This document shows positions 42,797-51,503 of a DNA stretch of 62,121 bases, piece after piece. Origin of the DNA: Planktothrix tepida PCC 9214. Its GTDB lineage: Bacteria > Cyanobacteriota > Cyanobacteriia > Cyanobacteriales > Microcoleaceae. Position 1 is the first letter of the stretch. The number at the start of each line of letters is the position of its first letter. Location of the stretch: the NCBI RefSeq assembly GCF_900009145.1, contig NZ_LN889817.1:82403-144523 (forward strand). Reading direction: 5' to 3'. The position numbers were made by a program, and so were the translations under genes. The notes under the pieces were generated by a model. The model saw only the letters and a list, made by a program, of their open reading frames with translations. It did not search any database and was not told the origin of the DNA.

Positions 42797-44116
42797 ATGA
42801 CTGAAACCCCGGATTCTCAAATCTCCTCCCCGGTGTCTGAAACGCCCCATCAATCAACCTCTGTTAATTCCTCTTGGATGGATGGAATTGCAACTGGTTG
42901 GAGTTGGACAACCCAACAACTTAAAGGACTTTTCCCGACTGACCAAATAGCTCAAACCGTTGTGCAATGGTTTAGTGTTAATGAAACTCAAATTGCTGAG
43001 ATTTTAGAAAAGGTTCGCGCCGAACTTCCTACTACAGAAGCGTTATTAATTGGCAAACCGCAAGCGGGAAAAAGCTCAATTGTTCGAGGATTAACGGGGG
43101 TTTCAGCCGAAATTGTGGGTCAAGGTTTTCGTCCCCATACTCAACACACCGAACGCTATGCCTACCCCTCTAATGACTTACCCTTACTGATTTTTAAAGA
43201 TACCGTTGGTTTAGGAGATATTAATCAAAATACTGAGCTAATTATTCAAGAATTAATTGGGGATTTACAACAAGAAAGCCAAGGAGCAAGGGTTTTAATT
43301 CTAACGGTTAAAATCAACGATTTTGCAACGGATACATTACGAACAATTGCTCAAAGCTTACGGAAAAAATATCCTAATATTCCTTGTTTATTGGTCGTTA
43401 CTTGTCTCCATGAACTTTATCCTTCCCAAATTGATAACCATCCGATTTATCCTCCTGATTTTGAAGATATTAATCGAGCCTTTGCAGAATTAAAATTAGC
43501 CTTTAAAGGGTTATATGATCAGGCTGTTTTAATTGATTTTACCTTAGAAGAAGATGGCTATACCCCTGTATATTATGGCTTAGAAGCTTTGCGGGATACC
43601 TTAGCCGATTTGCTTCCTGAAGCCGAAGCAAGAACCATTCATCAATTATTAAATGGAGAAGTTAACAATCAACTGGGAAATATCTATCGAGATGTGGGAA
43701 GACGGTATATTTTAGCCTTTAGTATTATGGCTGCGACCGTTGCAGCTGTTCCGATTCCCTTTGCTACGATGCCTGTCTTAACCACCCTGCAAGTTTCTCT
43801 GGTGGTATTATTAGGAAATCTTTATGGAAAAACTTTAAATCTATCTCAAGCAGGGGGCTTAGTCAGTGCGATCGCGGGAGGATTTTTAGCCCAAATGATC
43901 GGTCGAGAATTAATTAAATTTATTCCCGGTTTTGGCAGTGTAATTGCTGCGTCTTGGGCTGCTGCTTATACTTGGGCATTAGGGGAAGGAGCTTGTGTTT
44001 ATTTTGGGGATTTAATGGGAGGAAAAAAACCAGATCCGCAAAAAATTCAAGTTGTTATGGAAGAAGCATTCAAAACAGCAAAAGAACGGTTTAAAGGAAT
44101 TAATGAATCCAAATAG
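42797..44116 (+). CDS. Membrane-associated P-loop GTPase
   Basis: Era/dynamin-like GTPase of 439 residues. The N-terminal 80 residues are low-complexity. The G domain follows: G1 GKPQAGKSS near 87, G3 DTVGLGD near 135, then LILTVKINDF. In place of the usual NKxD it has TCLHE, so guanine specificity is uncertain. Two hydrophobic blocks (about 303-335 and 350-395) predict a membrane-inserted helical hairpin like that of DUF697-type GTPases. The ATG at 42797 starts MTETPDSQ. The DUF29 gene begins 10 bp downstream, so the two are probably cotranscribed. Confidence 0.82.
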   Translation: MTETPDSQISSPVSETPHQSTSVNSSWMDGIATGWSWTTQQLKGLFPTDQIAQTVVQWFSVNETQIAEILEKVRAELPTTEALLIGKPQAGKSSIVRGLTGVSAEIVGQGFRPHTQHTERYAYPSNDLPLLIFKDTVGLGDINQNTELIIQELIGDLQQESQGARVLILTVKINDFATDTLRTIAQSLRKKYPNIPCLLVVTCLHELYPSQIDNHPIYPPDFEDINRAFAELKLAFKGLYDQAVLIDFTLEEDGYTPVYYGLEALRDTLADLLPEAEARTIHQLLNGEVNNQLGNIYRDVGRRYILAFSIMAATVAAVPIPFATMPVLTTLQVSLVVLLGNLYGKTLNLSQAGGLVSAIAGGFLAQMIGRELIKFIPGFGSVIAASWAAAYTWALGEGACVYFGDLMGGKKPDPQKIQVVMEEAFKTAKERFKGINESK

Positions 44117-44126
44117 AGGATAAACG

Positions 44127-44558
44127 ATGACTCATTTATATGAAAGCGATTTTCAGGGTTGGATAGAAGATCAAGTAAATCTTCTGAAAACTCAACAATG
44201 GCAACAGTTAGATACACTGAATTTAATTGAAGAAATCGAAGCCTTGGGACGAAAAGAACGACAAGAACTGAGAAATCGATTAGGCATTCTCTTAGGACAT
44301 TTGTTAAAATGGCAATTTCAACTAGATAAACGAACGAATAGTGGGTTGGGAACCATTCGAGAACAACGCATTCAAATTAAATTTTTATTACAAGATAGTC
44401 CGAGTTTAAAGCCTTATTTGAATCAAATTTTACCTGATGCTTATGAATTAGGATTGGCTTTAGCCATTAGAGAAACAAAACTCGGTGAACAAATCTTTCC
44501 TGAAGTCTGTCCCTATACCTTAGAACAAACCTTAGATCCTCAATTTTTACCCATTTAA
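44127..44558 (+). CDS. DUF29-domain protein
   Basis: A second DUF29 protein, 143 residues, starting MTHLYESDFQGWIEDQVNLL. Conserved blocks are LNLIEEIEALGRKERQEL, LGHLLKWQFQLDKRTNSG and SPSLKPYLNQILPDAYELG. It lies 10 bp after the GTPase stop, in the same operon. DUF29 has no known activity. It differs clearly from the copy at 33150-33620, so it is not a recent duplicate. Confidence 0.88.
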   Translation: MTHLYESDFQGWIEDQVNLLKTQQWQQLDTLNLIEEIEALGRKERQELRNRLGILLGHLLKWQFQLDKRTNSGLGTIREQRIQIKFLLQDSPSLKPYLNQILPDAYELGLALAIRETKLGEQIFPEVCPYTLEQTLDPQFLPI

Positions 44559-44695
44559 TCTGCTTATATCCGCATAAATACTGACCTTTTATTGATTAAA
44601 CATCATGAAATTTGTATTAAGATTTGCCAAGAAGGGGTTTCAATTAACGAAAATTATATGAGATCAAAACTTCAATTTTAATAAAGGAATAAATC

Positions 44696-46168
44696 ATGGT
44701 GACATCGATCAGACCCGATCAAAAAGTGAAAATTGGGCCAACTCAATTACTGATCAATAATGAATGGGTGAATAGCGTTTCGGGTCGTTGCTTTCAGACC
44801 ATTAACCCCACGACAGGAGAGATTATCTGTGATGTAGCTGAGGCTGACGCTGCTGATGTTGATCAAGCTGTTAAAGCGGCACGAACGGCATTTACTCGTG
44901 GCAATTGGCCACAAATGTCAGCGACGAAACGGGGCGAACTGCTGTACAAATTAGCAGATTTAATTGAACAAAATATTGTAGAATTAGCACAGTTAGAATC
45001 CTTGGATAATGGTAAACCTGTGACGGATTCACTGAATATTGATTTGCCCTTGGTGATTGCTTGCTATCGTTATTATGCTGGGTGGGCTGATAAAATTCAA
45101 GGCAAAACCATTCCGATTAACGGTTCTTATTTCTGTTATACCCGCCATGAACCCATCGGTGTAGTCGGTCAGATTATCCCCTGGAATTTCCCTCTGTTAA
45201 TGCAGGCTTGGAAGTTAGCGCCAGCCTTAGCAACCGGGAATACCGTTGTACTTAAAACCGCCGAACAAACTCCTTTATCAGCGTTAAGGATCGGTTCCCT
45301 TATCGTTGAAGCGGGTTTTCCTCCCGGTGTCGTTAACATTTTATCGGGCTACGGGCCAACAGCCGGGGCAGCAATTTCTCACCATAATGACATTGATAAG
45401 GTGGCTTTTACGGGATCAACGGAAGTCGGACATTTAATTATGGAAGCTGCCGCCAAAAGCAATCTCAAGCGTGTCACATTGGAATTAGGCGGTAAGAGTC
45501 CTAATATTATTTTTGCCGATGCCAATATGGATGCGGCCATCGAAGGAACTCACTTTGGTCTATTCTTTAACCAAGGACAATGCTGCTGTGCGGGGTCGCG
45601 GGTGTTCGTGGAAGAAAAATGCTATGACGAGTTTGTCGCCAAAACCGTTGAACGTGCTAAACAACGAGTCGTCGGCGATCCTTTTGACCCTAAAACTCAG
45701 CAAGGGCCGCAGGTGGATCAAGAGCAATTTAATAAGGTGATGGGCTACATTGAATCGGGTGTACGCGAAAATGCCCAGATGTTATGCGGGGGTCATCGTG
45801 TGGGCGATCGCGGTTTCTTTATCGAGCCTACTATTTTCGCAAATGTTCGGGATGAGATGAAGATTGCTCAAGAAGAAATCTTTGGGCCGGTGATGAGTAT
45901 TATCAAGTTTAAAGATATCAACGAAGTGATTGAACGAGCTAATAATACCATCTATGGTCTGGCTGCGGCGGTTTGGACGCAAGATATTACTAAAGCTCAT
46001 ACCATTGCTAACAGTCTCCGGGCGGGTACAGTTTGGGTCAATTGTTATGATGTTTTCGATGCGGCGGCACCCTTTGGCGGATTCAAACAATCGGGAATTG
46101 GGCGCGAATTAGGCGAATACGGTTTGCAACAATACACCGAAATTAAGACGGTGACAATCAAGCTTTAA
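44696..46168 (+). CDS. Aldehyde dehydrogenase (ALDH1/2-like)
   Basis: NAD(P)-dependent aldehyde dehydrogenase of the class that contains betaine- and retinal-type enzymes. The 490 residues are complete. The N-terminal [15 protein letters not shown] segment and [20 protein letters not shown] cofactor loop are present. The catalytic Glu263 is in LELGGKSPN, and catalytic Cys297 is in [10 protein letters not shown]. The C-terminal [14 protein letters not shown] is as expected. The physiological aldehyde cannot be deduced. An in-frame alternative start is not seen near ATG 44696, which follows AAAGGAA. The gene is followed by a hairpin repeat. Confidence 0.94.
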   Translation: MVTSIRPDQKVKIGPTQLLINNEWVNSVSGRCFQTINPTTGEIICDVAEADAADVDQAVKAARTAFTRGNWPQMSATKRGELLYKLADLIEQNIVELAQLESLDNGKPVTDSLNIDLPLVIACYRYYAGWADKIQGKTIPINGSYFCYTRHEPIGVVGQIIPWNFPLLMQAWKLAPALATGNTVVLKTAEQTPLSALRIGSLIVEAGFPPGVVNILSGYGPTAGAAISHHNDIDKVAFTGSTEVGHLIMEAAAKSNLKRVTLELGGKSPNIIFADANMDAAIEGTHFGLFFNQGQCCCAGSRVFVEEKCYDEFVAKTVERAKQRVVGDPFDPKTQQGPQVDQEQFNKVMGYIESGVRENAQMLCGGHRVGDRGFFIEPTIFANVRDEMKIAQEEIFGPVMSIIKFKDINEVIERANNTIYGLAAAVWTQDITKAHTIANSLRAGTVWVNCYDVFDAAAPFGGFKQSGIGRELGEYGLQQYTEIKTVTIKL

Positions 46169-46171
46169 TCA

Positions 46172-46236
46172 AGAAACCGGGTTTTTCAACAAAACTCAAT
46201 TTGTGAAGTCAAGCTAACTGCAAAAACCCGGTTTCT
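46172..46236. terminator. Perfect 15-bp inverted repeat after aldehyde dehydrogenase
   Basis: Arms AGAAACCGGGTTTTT (46172-46186) and AAAAACCCGGTTTCT (46222-46236) are exact reverse complements around a 35-base loop. It lies just past the stop and has a T-run on the plus strand after the first arm. It is the best copy of the dispersed AAACCGGGTTT family and probably a terminator in both directions. Confidence 0.65.
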
Positions 46237-46344
46237 ATAGGTTAGGGATACAGAGAATGTACATTTTCATTTTTAAACACCAAACTATTCCCCTCATCTA
46301 TTTTAAACTTTATTTGTTACAAAACTTAAGCAAGCTCAAATATC

Positions 46345-46788
46345 CTACTGACTCAGAGCAGTAGAATTTATATTTTCTTCTATTTTACAACTATTAGACC
46401 GAGAATTAATAGCAGGAATCAAGTTTTGTTGACCATTTTGCCAACTCATAATTTTATTTCTAAAATGAATTGTTCCATGAGTATAACCATGCCAAATTTT
46501 TTCCAGTTCTCTTAAATCTTCACAAGGAAATTTAGCAATATCCTGTTGATTTAACTCAATGGGATCAGAATATTTCGTATCTTTTCCTAAAGCTAATAAC
46601 ATCATTCTATAGGTTTGACGTTCAGCTTTAGTAAATTGTTTTGCTGCTAATAAGTTAGCTAATCTTTGATAGTCTGGTTTCACCCTGATTTTTTCAGATA
46701 TTGTTGCTGTTCTTGCCATTCCAATCACCAAAGATGTAATCGATGCCATCACACCCAATGCAACAATTATCTTTTCTCGATTACCCAT
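46345..46788 (-). CDS. GUN4-like domain protein with N-terminal membrane helix
   Basis: A 147-residue protein. An N-terminal helix (IIVALGVMASITSLVIGMA, about 6-24) is followed by a short GUN4-like domain: YQRLANLLAAKQFTKAERQT, then DIAKFPCEDLRELEKIWHGY. GUN4 proteins bind tetrapyrroles and assist magnesium chelatase, but several cyanobacterial GUN4-domain proteins have other roles. Here the usual GRFGFSVQ stretch is replaced by GTIHFRNKIM, so pigment binding is doubtful. The C-terminal 25 residues are Ser/Asn-rich. The start MGNREKI at 46788 is chosen as the first ATG. Confidence 0.65.
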   Translation of the reverse strand: MGNREKIIVALGVMASITSLVIGMARTATISEKIRVKPDYQRLANLLAAKQFTKAERQTYRMMLLALGKDTKYSDPIELNQQDIAKFPCEDLRELEKIWHGYTHGTIHFRNKIMSWQNGQQNLIPAINSRSNSCKIEENINSTALSQ

Positions 46789-46905
46789 TTTTCCTTCACA
46801 TTAGCTCTTTGTTGGGCTTTCACCCTAATCCCAAAAATTATAAACCCTTAATCCCTTCCTGACAAATATTAAGGTTTGGATGGGTCAAACCCACCCCATA
46901 TTAAG

Positions 46906-48867
46906 TTAAAGTTGCTGTAATTTTTGATAACGACCTAATGCCAACAACGGGAAATAATGTTGATAATAATGATATTTGATGTAAAAATGACCGGGAAAAC
47001 CAGTTCCCGTAAATTCCGACTCATCCCATCGACCATCGGAAAGTTGCGTTGAAATTAAATAGTTAATTCCCCGTTCAATCACCTGCATTTCATACTGTCC
47101 TGTTGCTTGCCCCGTTGCCATTAAGCCAATTAATGCCCAAGCGGTTTGAGAGGCTGTACTAACTCCTTTTCCTTTCAATTGTGGATCATTATAACTGCGG
47201 CAAGTTTCCCCCCAACCGCCATCGGAATTTTGACAACTTACTAACCAGTTTTCCCCCCGCTTCATCAGAGGTTTAAGAGAACCATGAACCCAATTTTTAT
47301 AAACAGGATGAATGACCGCTAATGCTGATAATACCCCACTGGTTCCATAAATATAATTAACCCCCCAACGTCCGAACCAACTACCATCAATTTCTTGTTC
47401 TTGTTTTAAATAGGAAATTGCCCGTTCAATTGAAGGTTTCAGCGATTGAATTTTAAATTGAAATTCTGAGCAATTTGGGTCTAATTCTCCTAACATTTCA
47501 ATAACTCTTGCTGTAACATCTGCCGTATTAGGATCAATCATGGCTTTTAAATCCCCATAGGGAACGGCATTAATCCAATCTTGATCATTATCAATATCAA
47601 AAGCTGCCCATCCTCCGGCTTTACATTGCATTGAGATCATCCAATCAATCCCGCGAATGATGGTTGCTGTTTTTAAGGATTCATCAGGAATTTTAGCTTG
47701 ATTTAAAGCCATTACCACAACAGCAGAATCATCTAAATCAGGATAAAAACGATTCGTAAATTCAAATGCCCATCCGCCAGGTTTTCCTTGTTTATTTTTA
47801 ACAATCCAATCTCCATAATCTAAAATTTGTTGGCGAATTAACCAGTCTGAACTTTTAACAATAGCAGCATGGTTTGGATCAATGCCTGACTCAATTAAAG
47901 CTCGAATTACCCAAGCTGTATCCCAAACTGGAGATACACAAGCTTGCATCCGATAAGTTTCTTCTGTTTCAATAGCGAAATTATCAATGGCTTCTAAACC
48001 CCGTTGAACGATGGGATCAGACACAGAATAATTTAAGCATTTTAAGGCCAATAAAGAATTTAACATCGCAGGGATAATTCCCGCCCAGTCTCCCGTTATT
48101 TCTTGTCGTTCTAAAATCCATTGTTCCGCCGCTTTTAACCCTTGTTCTCGTAAGGGGACAACATTAAAGAGTTCTGCAAATTTAAAAATTTGATCTAACC
48201 CTAAGAATATATCCGTCCAATCGTTATTTTTAGGCAGTTTAAAAATAGTATTTTGTCTTCCTTCTACATATAATTCATCTAAATTTAGGCTAGGATCAAA
48301 CCGAAAAATTGGCTTTTTATCAAAAACAATTAATAAAGGAACGGTACTACTTCTCGCCCAACTAGACATTTCATAAATAGTAAAAGGTGAACCTTCGGGT
48401 AACAACATAATCCAAGGGGGAATTGAGGGAATTCCTCGCCAGTCATAACACCCAATTAAAGCTAAATGTAGTTTTGTAAAAATCCGAGTTTTTGTAATTC
48501 CACCCCGTTCTAAAATAAATTTTTTGGCTTTAATTAAGGCGGGATCAATTTCTGATACCCCTAATATTTTTAACGCCATATACGCTTCAAGGGTTGTACT
48601 GAGTTCGCCTCCATCTCCGTAGAATAATTCCCAACCGCCATGATCTCGTTGTTGAGAACGCAAGTAGGTTTCAGCTTTAGATAAAGGGCGATTTTTATCA
48701 GTTCCCCAAATTTTATGTAATAGGATAATTTCTGATATAATCGTTACATTAGATTCCAATTCTCCCCACCAATAACCTTCGGGATATTGTTGAGATAAAA
48801 GAAAGTTTTGGCTGGCTGCGATCGCCTCTTTTAACGTTGTTAAAGAAACTGGATTTTGTGCTTCCAT
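46906..48867 (-). CDS. shc: Squalene-hopene cyclase
   Basis: Monotopic membrane triterpene cyclase converting squalene to hopene or diplopterol, the core step of hopanoid synthesis. The 653 residues are full length. The catalytic DxDD motif DLDDSA is near 377. Several QW-type repeats are seen, such as QQYPEGYWWGE near 27 and QNSDGGWGE near 555. The ATG 48867 gives MEAQNPVSLTTLKEA. It is divergent from a three-gene operon ending in hpnB, a hopanoid-associated glycosyltransferase. That places both halves of a hopanoid locus here, though the extended-hopanoid genes hpnH and hpnG are not in this window. Confidence 0.96.
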   Translation of the reverse strand: MEAQNPVSLTTLKEAIAASQNFLLSQQYPEGYWWGELESNVTIISEIILLHKIWGTDKNRPLSKAETYLRSQQRDHGGWELFYGDGGELSTTLEAYMALKILGVSEIDPALIKAKKFILERGGITKTRIFTKLHLALIGCYDWRGIPSIPPWIMLLPEGSPFTIYEMSSWARSSTVPLLIVFDKKPIFRFDPSLNLDELYVEGRQNTIFKLPKNNDWTDIFLGLDQIFKFAELFNVVPLREQGLKAAEQWILERQEITGDWAGIIPAMLNSLLALKCLNYSVSDPIVQRGLEAIDNFAIETEETYRMQACVSPVWDTAWVIRALIESGIDPNHAAIVKSSDWLIRQQILDYGDWIVKNKQGKPGGWAFEFTNRFYPDLDDSAVVVMALNQAKIPDESLKTATIIRGIDWMISMQCKAGGWAAFDIDNDQDWINAVPYGDLKAMIDPNTADVTARVIEMLGELDPNCSEFQFKIQSLKPSIERAISYLKQEQEIDGSWFGRWGVNYIYGTSGVLSALAVIHPVYKNWVHGSLKPLMKRGENWLVSCQNSDGGWGETCRSYNDPQLKGKGVSTASQTAWALIGLMATGQATGQYEMQVIERGINYLISTQLSDGRWDESEFTGTGFPGHFYIKYHYYQHYFPLLALGRYQKLQQL

Positions 48868-48947
48868 TGTTAACTGTCCAACTCCTGCTAATGTTTTTGA
48901 GGATATCCTCTGTTTGATAAGTATGAGGCATTATATCGTATTTCTTC

Positions 48948-48976
48948 TTGAATTGATCAAGATTGTATTGTATAAT
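48948..48976 (+). promoter_or_regulatory. Sigma-70-type promoter for the DUF4160-hpnB operon
   Basis: TTGAAT (48948-48953), a 17-base spacer, then a perfect TATAAT (48971-48976). This lies about 68 bp before the DUF4160 ATG, in the divergent region shared with shc. Confidence 0.6.
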
Positions 48977-49044
48977 AAACTATAAAACTAATTTTATTAT
49001 TTTATCCTTACTGCTGTTTTAATCTTGTTACCGACAAGGACTTT

Positions 49045-49305
49045 ATGCCAGAAATTAGCCGATTTTTTGGAGCTATAATTACTATGTACTATAACGATCA
49101 TCCTCCTCCTCATTTTCATGTTCGCTATGGTAAGCAGAAGGCATTAATCAGCATTTCAACTGGAGAAGTATTAGAAGGAAACCTTTCCCCTAGACTGCTA
49201 AAATTAATTCAAGAATGGACAGCATTATACCAGAACGAACTACTCACGAATTGGGAATTAGCCAGACAAAATCTAATTTTGAATAAAATTGAACCCCTGG
49301 AGTAA
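49045..49305 (+). CDS. DUF4160-domain protein
   Basis: An 86-residue protein of DUF4160, usually encoded beside a DUF2442 gene in a toxin-antitoxin-like pair. The signature is in order: MPEISRFFGAIITMYYNDHP, PPHFHVRYG, KALISISTGEVLEGNLSPR, and a C-terminal helix LLTNWELARQNL. The ATG at 49045 follows GACAAGGAC. The activity is not established. The DUF2442 gene begins three bases after its stop, so translation is likely coupled. Confidence 0.88.
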   Translation: MPEISRFFGAIITMYYNDHPPPHFHVRYGKQKALISISTGEVLEGNLSPRLLKLIQEWTALYQNELLTNWELARQNLILNKIEPLE

Positions 49306-49308
49306 ATC

Positions 49309-49584
49309 ATGCTTAAAGATATTGTTGAAGTTCATCCCTTAACAAATTACCAGCTAAAACTTCGTTTTGAAGATGGAGTAGAAGGGATCATTGATGTATC
49401 TAAACTCGTTCAGTTTACTGGAGTATTTGAACCTTTAAAAAACCTTGATTACTTTAATCAAGTTAAACTTTCTAGCGAGTGGGGAACTGTTTATTGGGAT
49501 AGCGGTGCTGACTTAGATCCTGATGTATTGTATTCCTATTTGTCTAAGCAACCGATACAGTTAAAAACCGCGAGTATTTCTTGA
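49309..49584 (+). CDS. DUF2442-domain protein
   Basis: A 91-residue DUF2442 protein. It carries IVEVHPLTNYQLKLRFEDGV, EGIIDVSKLVQFTGVFEPL and a terminal VYWDSGADLDPDVLY, all typical. It follows the DUF4160 gene by three bases and precedes hpnB by seven, forming a tight operon of three genes. DUF4160/DUF2442 pairs are mobile accessory modules. Its place between shc and hpnB suggests insertion into the hopanoid locus. Confidence 0.88.
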   Translation: MLKDIVEVHPLTNYQLKLRFEDGVEGIIDVSKLVQFTGVFEPLKNLDYFNQVKLSSEWGTVYWDSGADLDPDVLYSYLSKQPIQLKTASIS

Positions 49585-49591
49585 TTTTAAA

Positions 49592-50845
49592 ATGGAAAAT
49601 TCAATTTTAATTTTAACACTATTATCATTAATAATATGGATTGTATTATTAATGTTTCGAGGACAATTTTGGCAAGCAGATCAACGACTTCTGGAAGTTC
49701 AAAAACCGTTATTAAATTATCCCTCTGTTGCTATAATTGTGCCAGCCAGAAATGAAGCAGAGTTAATTAAAATTAGTTTGCGATCGCTTTTAAAACAAAA
49801 CTATCCCGGTTCATTTTCTATTATTTTAGTCGATGATCAAAGCCATGATGGAACAGCCAATATTGCCGAAAAAACTGCTCAAATCTTAAATAAAACAGAC
49901 CAATTAAAGATTATCCCTTCTCAACCGTTACCTGGGGGATGGACAGGGAAACTTTGGGCGATGGAACAGGGAGTTAAATATACTCAACAATTAATAAACC
50001 CTCCCGATTATATTTTATTTACCGATGCTGATATTGAACATTCTCCTAATAACTTAAAGCAATTAGTGGAAAAAGCCGAAACGGAACAATTACAATTAGT
50101 GTCGCTAATGGTATTATTAAGATGTCAAAGTTTCTGGGAAAAATTATTAATCCCCCCTTTTGTATTTTTCTTCCAAAAATTATATCCGTTTCGGTGGGTT
50201 AATCATCCTCAAAGTCAACTCGCAGCCGCAGCAGGAGGGTGTATTTTAATTTGTCGGGAAGCTTTAACACGAATTGGCGGTTTACAAATATTAAAACAAG
50301 CGTTAATTGATGATTGTTCTTTAGCACAAGCCGTGAAATTAATCCCCCTAACCCATCTTGACGAGGAAAACTTTTCTCCTCTTAATCAGGAATTTTCAAT
50401 CAAGAGTTTTATCTTTCCTTTTACCTCTAAAGCCTATTATCCGATTTGGTTAGGGTTAACAGAAACAACTCAGAGTTTAAGACCCTATCCAAGTTTATCA
50501 AGTATTTGGGATATGGTTGCTAGAACAGCTTTTAGCCAACTAAATTTTTCGATAATTTTATTAGGATTAACCTTAATTGGAATGATTCTAATTTATTTAA
50601 TGTTTCCTGTGGGTTTGATTGGGGGAATTCTGCATGAAAACGGTTTAATTATTCTAGTAGCAACGTTAACCGGGTTATTGATGGAAATTGCTTATTATCC
50701 CACCTTAAAACTCTATCGTCTTTCTCCCGTTTGGGGGTTAACTTTACCGTTTATAGGCTTTTTATATGCGTTAATGACTTTAGATTCAGCCTTAAAATAT
50801 TGGCGAGGAAAAGGGGGAAGCTGGAAAGGTAGAACTTATCCCTAA
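49592..50845 (+). CDS. hpnB: Hopene-associated glycosyltransferase HpnB
   Basis: Membrane-bound GT2 glycosyltransferase of the HpnB group, found beside hopanoid genes. The exact sugar transfer is unproven. An N-terminal helix (about 4-22) precedes VAIIVPARNEAELIKISLRS, ILVDDQSHDGTA, the DADI metal motif near 144, and LPGGWTGKLWAMEQG. The acceptor region has GGCILICREALTRIGG, then helices near 310-400. It is 417 residues, slightly longer than average, and starts at ATG 49592, seven bases after the DUF2442 stop. The nearby divergent shc supports the assignment. Confidence 0.88.
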   Translation: MENSILILTLLSLIIWIVLLMFRGQFWQADQRLLEVQKPLLNYPSVAIIVPARNEAELIKISLRSLLKQNYPGSFSIILVDDQSHDGTANIAEKTAQILNKTDQLKIIPSQPLPGGWTGKLWAMEQGVKYTQQLINPPDYILFTDADIEHSPNNLKQLVEKAETEQLQLVSLMVLLRCQSFWEKLLIPPFVFFFQKLYPFRWVNHPQSQLAAAAGGCILICREALTRIGGLQILKQALIDDCSLAQAVKLIPLTHLDEENFSPLNQEFSIKSFIFPFTSKAYYPIWLGLTETTQSLRPYPSLSSIWDMVARTAFSQLNFSIILLGLTLIGMILIYLMFPVGLIGGILHENGLIILVATLTGLLMEIAYYPTLKLYRLSPVWGLTLPFIGFLYALMTLDSALKYWRGKGGSWKGRTYP

Positions 50846-50976
50846 AATTTGAGAAAAGGGTCTTCCGTACTGACAATATCGTGACATACAAAATACGGAA
50901 GAATTAAAATGCAACAGATCATCAATATTGCCACTAGGTTGCCTTATCTGTCACAACCCTTTTCATTTAATTCAGT

Positions 50977-51246
50977 CTACTTTTTGACGCTTTGGCTGAT
51001 AGCTTCAACTAACTCTGGCATACTATCAAATTGATCTTGACCCGCTTGCTCTAATATCGATCTTAAATCTACGGTCTGCTCTTTTGTCCACTGAATTTCT
51101 TCGTGACCTTGTGCTTGCTGAAGGACGTCTTCTTTACTAGCAGGAAAATCTATTCCTGACAGTGCTTGAGTGACGGCGGCTACTCCATAAGCTTCACCTT
51201 TGTCCGGGCCGCGATGTCCGCTCCCTTCTCCAGATTGATTAGCCAT
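50977..51246 (-). CDS. DUF2795-domain protein
   Basis: A small soluble protein of DUF2795, function unknown. After a Gly/Ser-rich start (SGEGSGHRGPDKGEAYG) comes the folded part: AVTQALSGIDFPASKEDVLQ, then QAQGHEEIQWTKEQ and a final helix with PELVEAISQSV. The 89 residues are complete. The ATG 51246 follows AGGAGAATTTT, which is a good ribosome binding site. It is monocistronic. Confidence 0.87.
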   Translation of the reverse strand: MANQSGEGSGHRGPDKGEAYGVAAVTQALSGIDFPASKEDVLQQAQGHEEIQWTKEQTVDLRSILEQAGQDQFDSMPELVEAISQSVKK

Positions 51247-51484
51247 AAAATTCTCCTAATAAAATGCTGTATTTAAGTCATAACTTAAAGTTCATATTGG
51301 CGATAAACCTCTATCTTTAGAGTAGTTTTATGTAATTATTTTAGGTGATTAATTTAACCTTAAAAGAACCCATCATTAAATCGATAAAAATATTAATTCT
51401 TTAATAAAAGTTAATGTGAAATCAAGCTTAAAGAACCTAATCCGGTTTCTTCTGTTCCCTCTTAAAATTGGCGAAGGTATTGTT

Positions 51485-51499
51485 GAAAAAACCGGGTTT
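51485..51499. repeat. AAACCGGGTTT repeat copy
   Basis: GAAAAAACCGGGTTTGG matches the dispersed hairpin-arm motif. A partial inverted partner (CCGGTTTCTT, near 51442-51451) lies about 35 bp upstream, so a terminator for the AI-2E-type gene at its 3' end is possible. Confidence 0.5.
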
Positions 51500-51503
51500 G
51501 GGT

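Noticed and set aside
45782-46090. 102-codon minus-strand frame in the aldehyde dehydrogenase gene
   Set aside because: It is antisense to conserved dehydrogenase sequence and shows no independent features.
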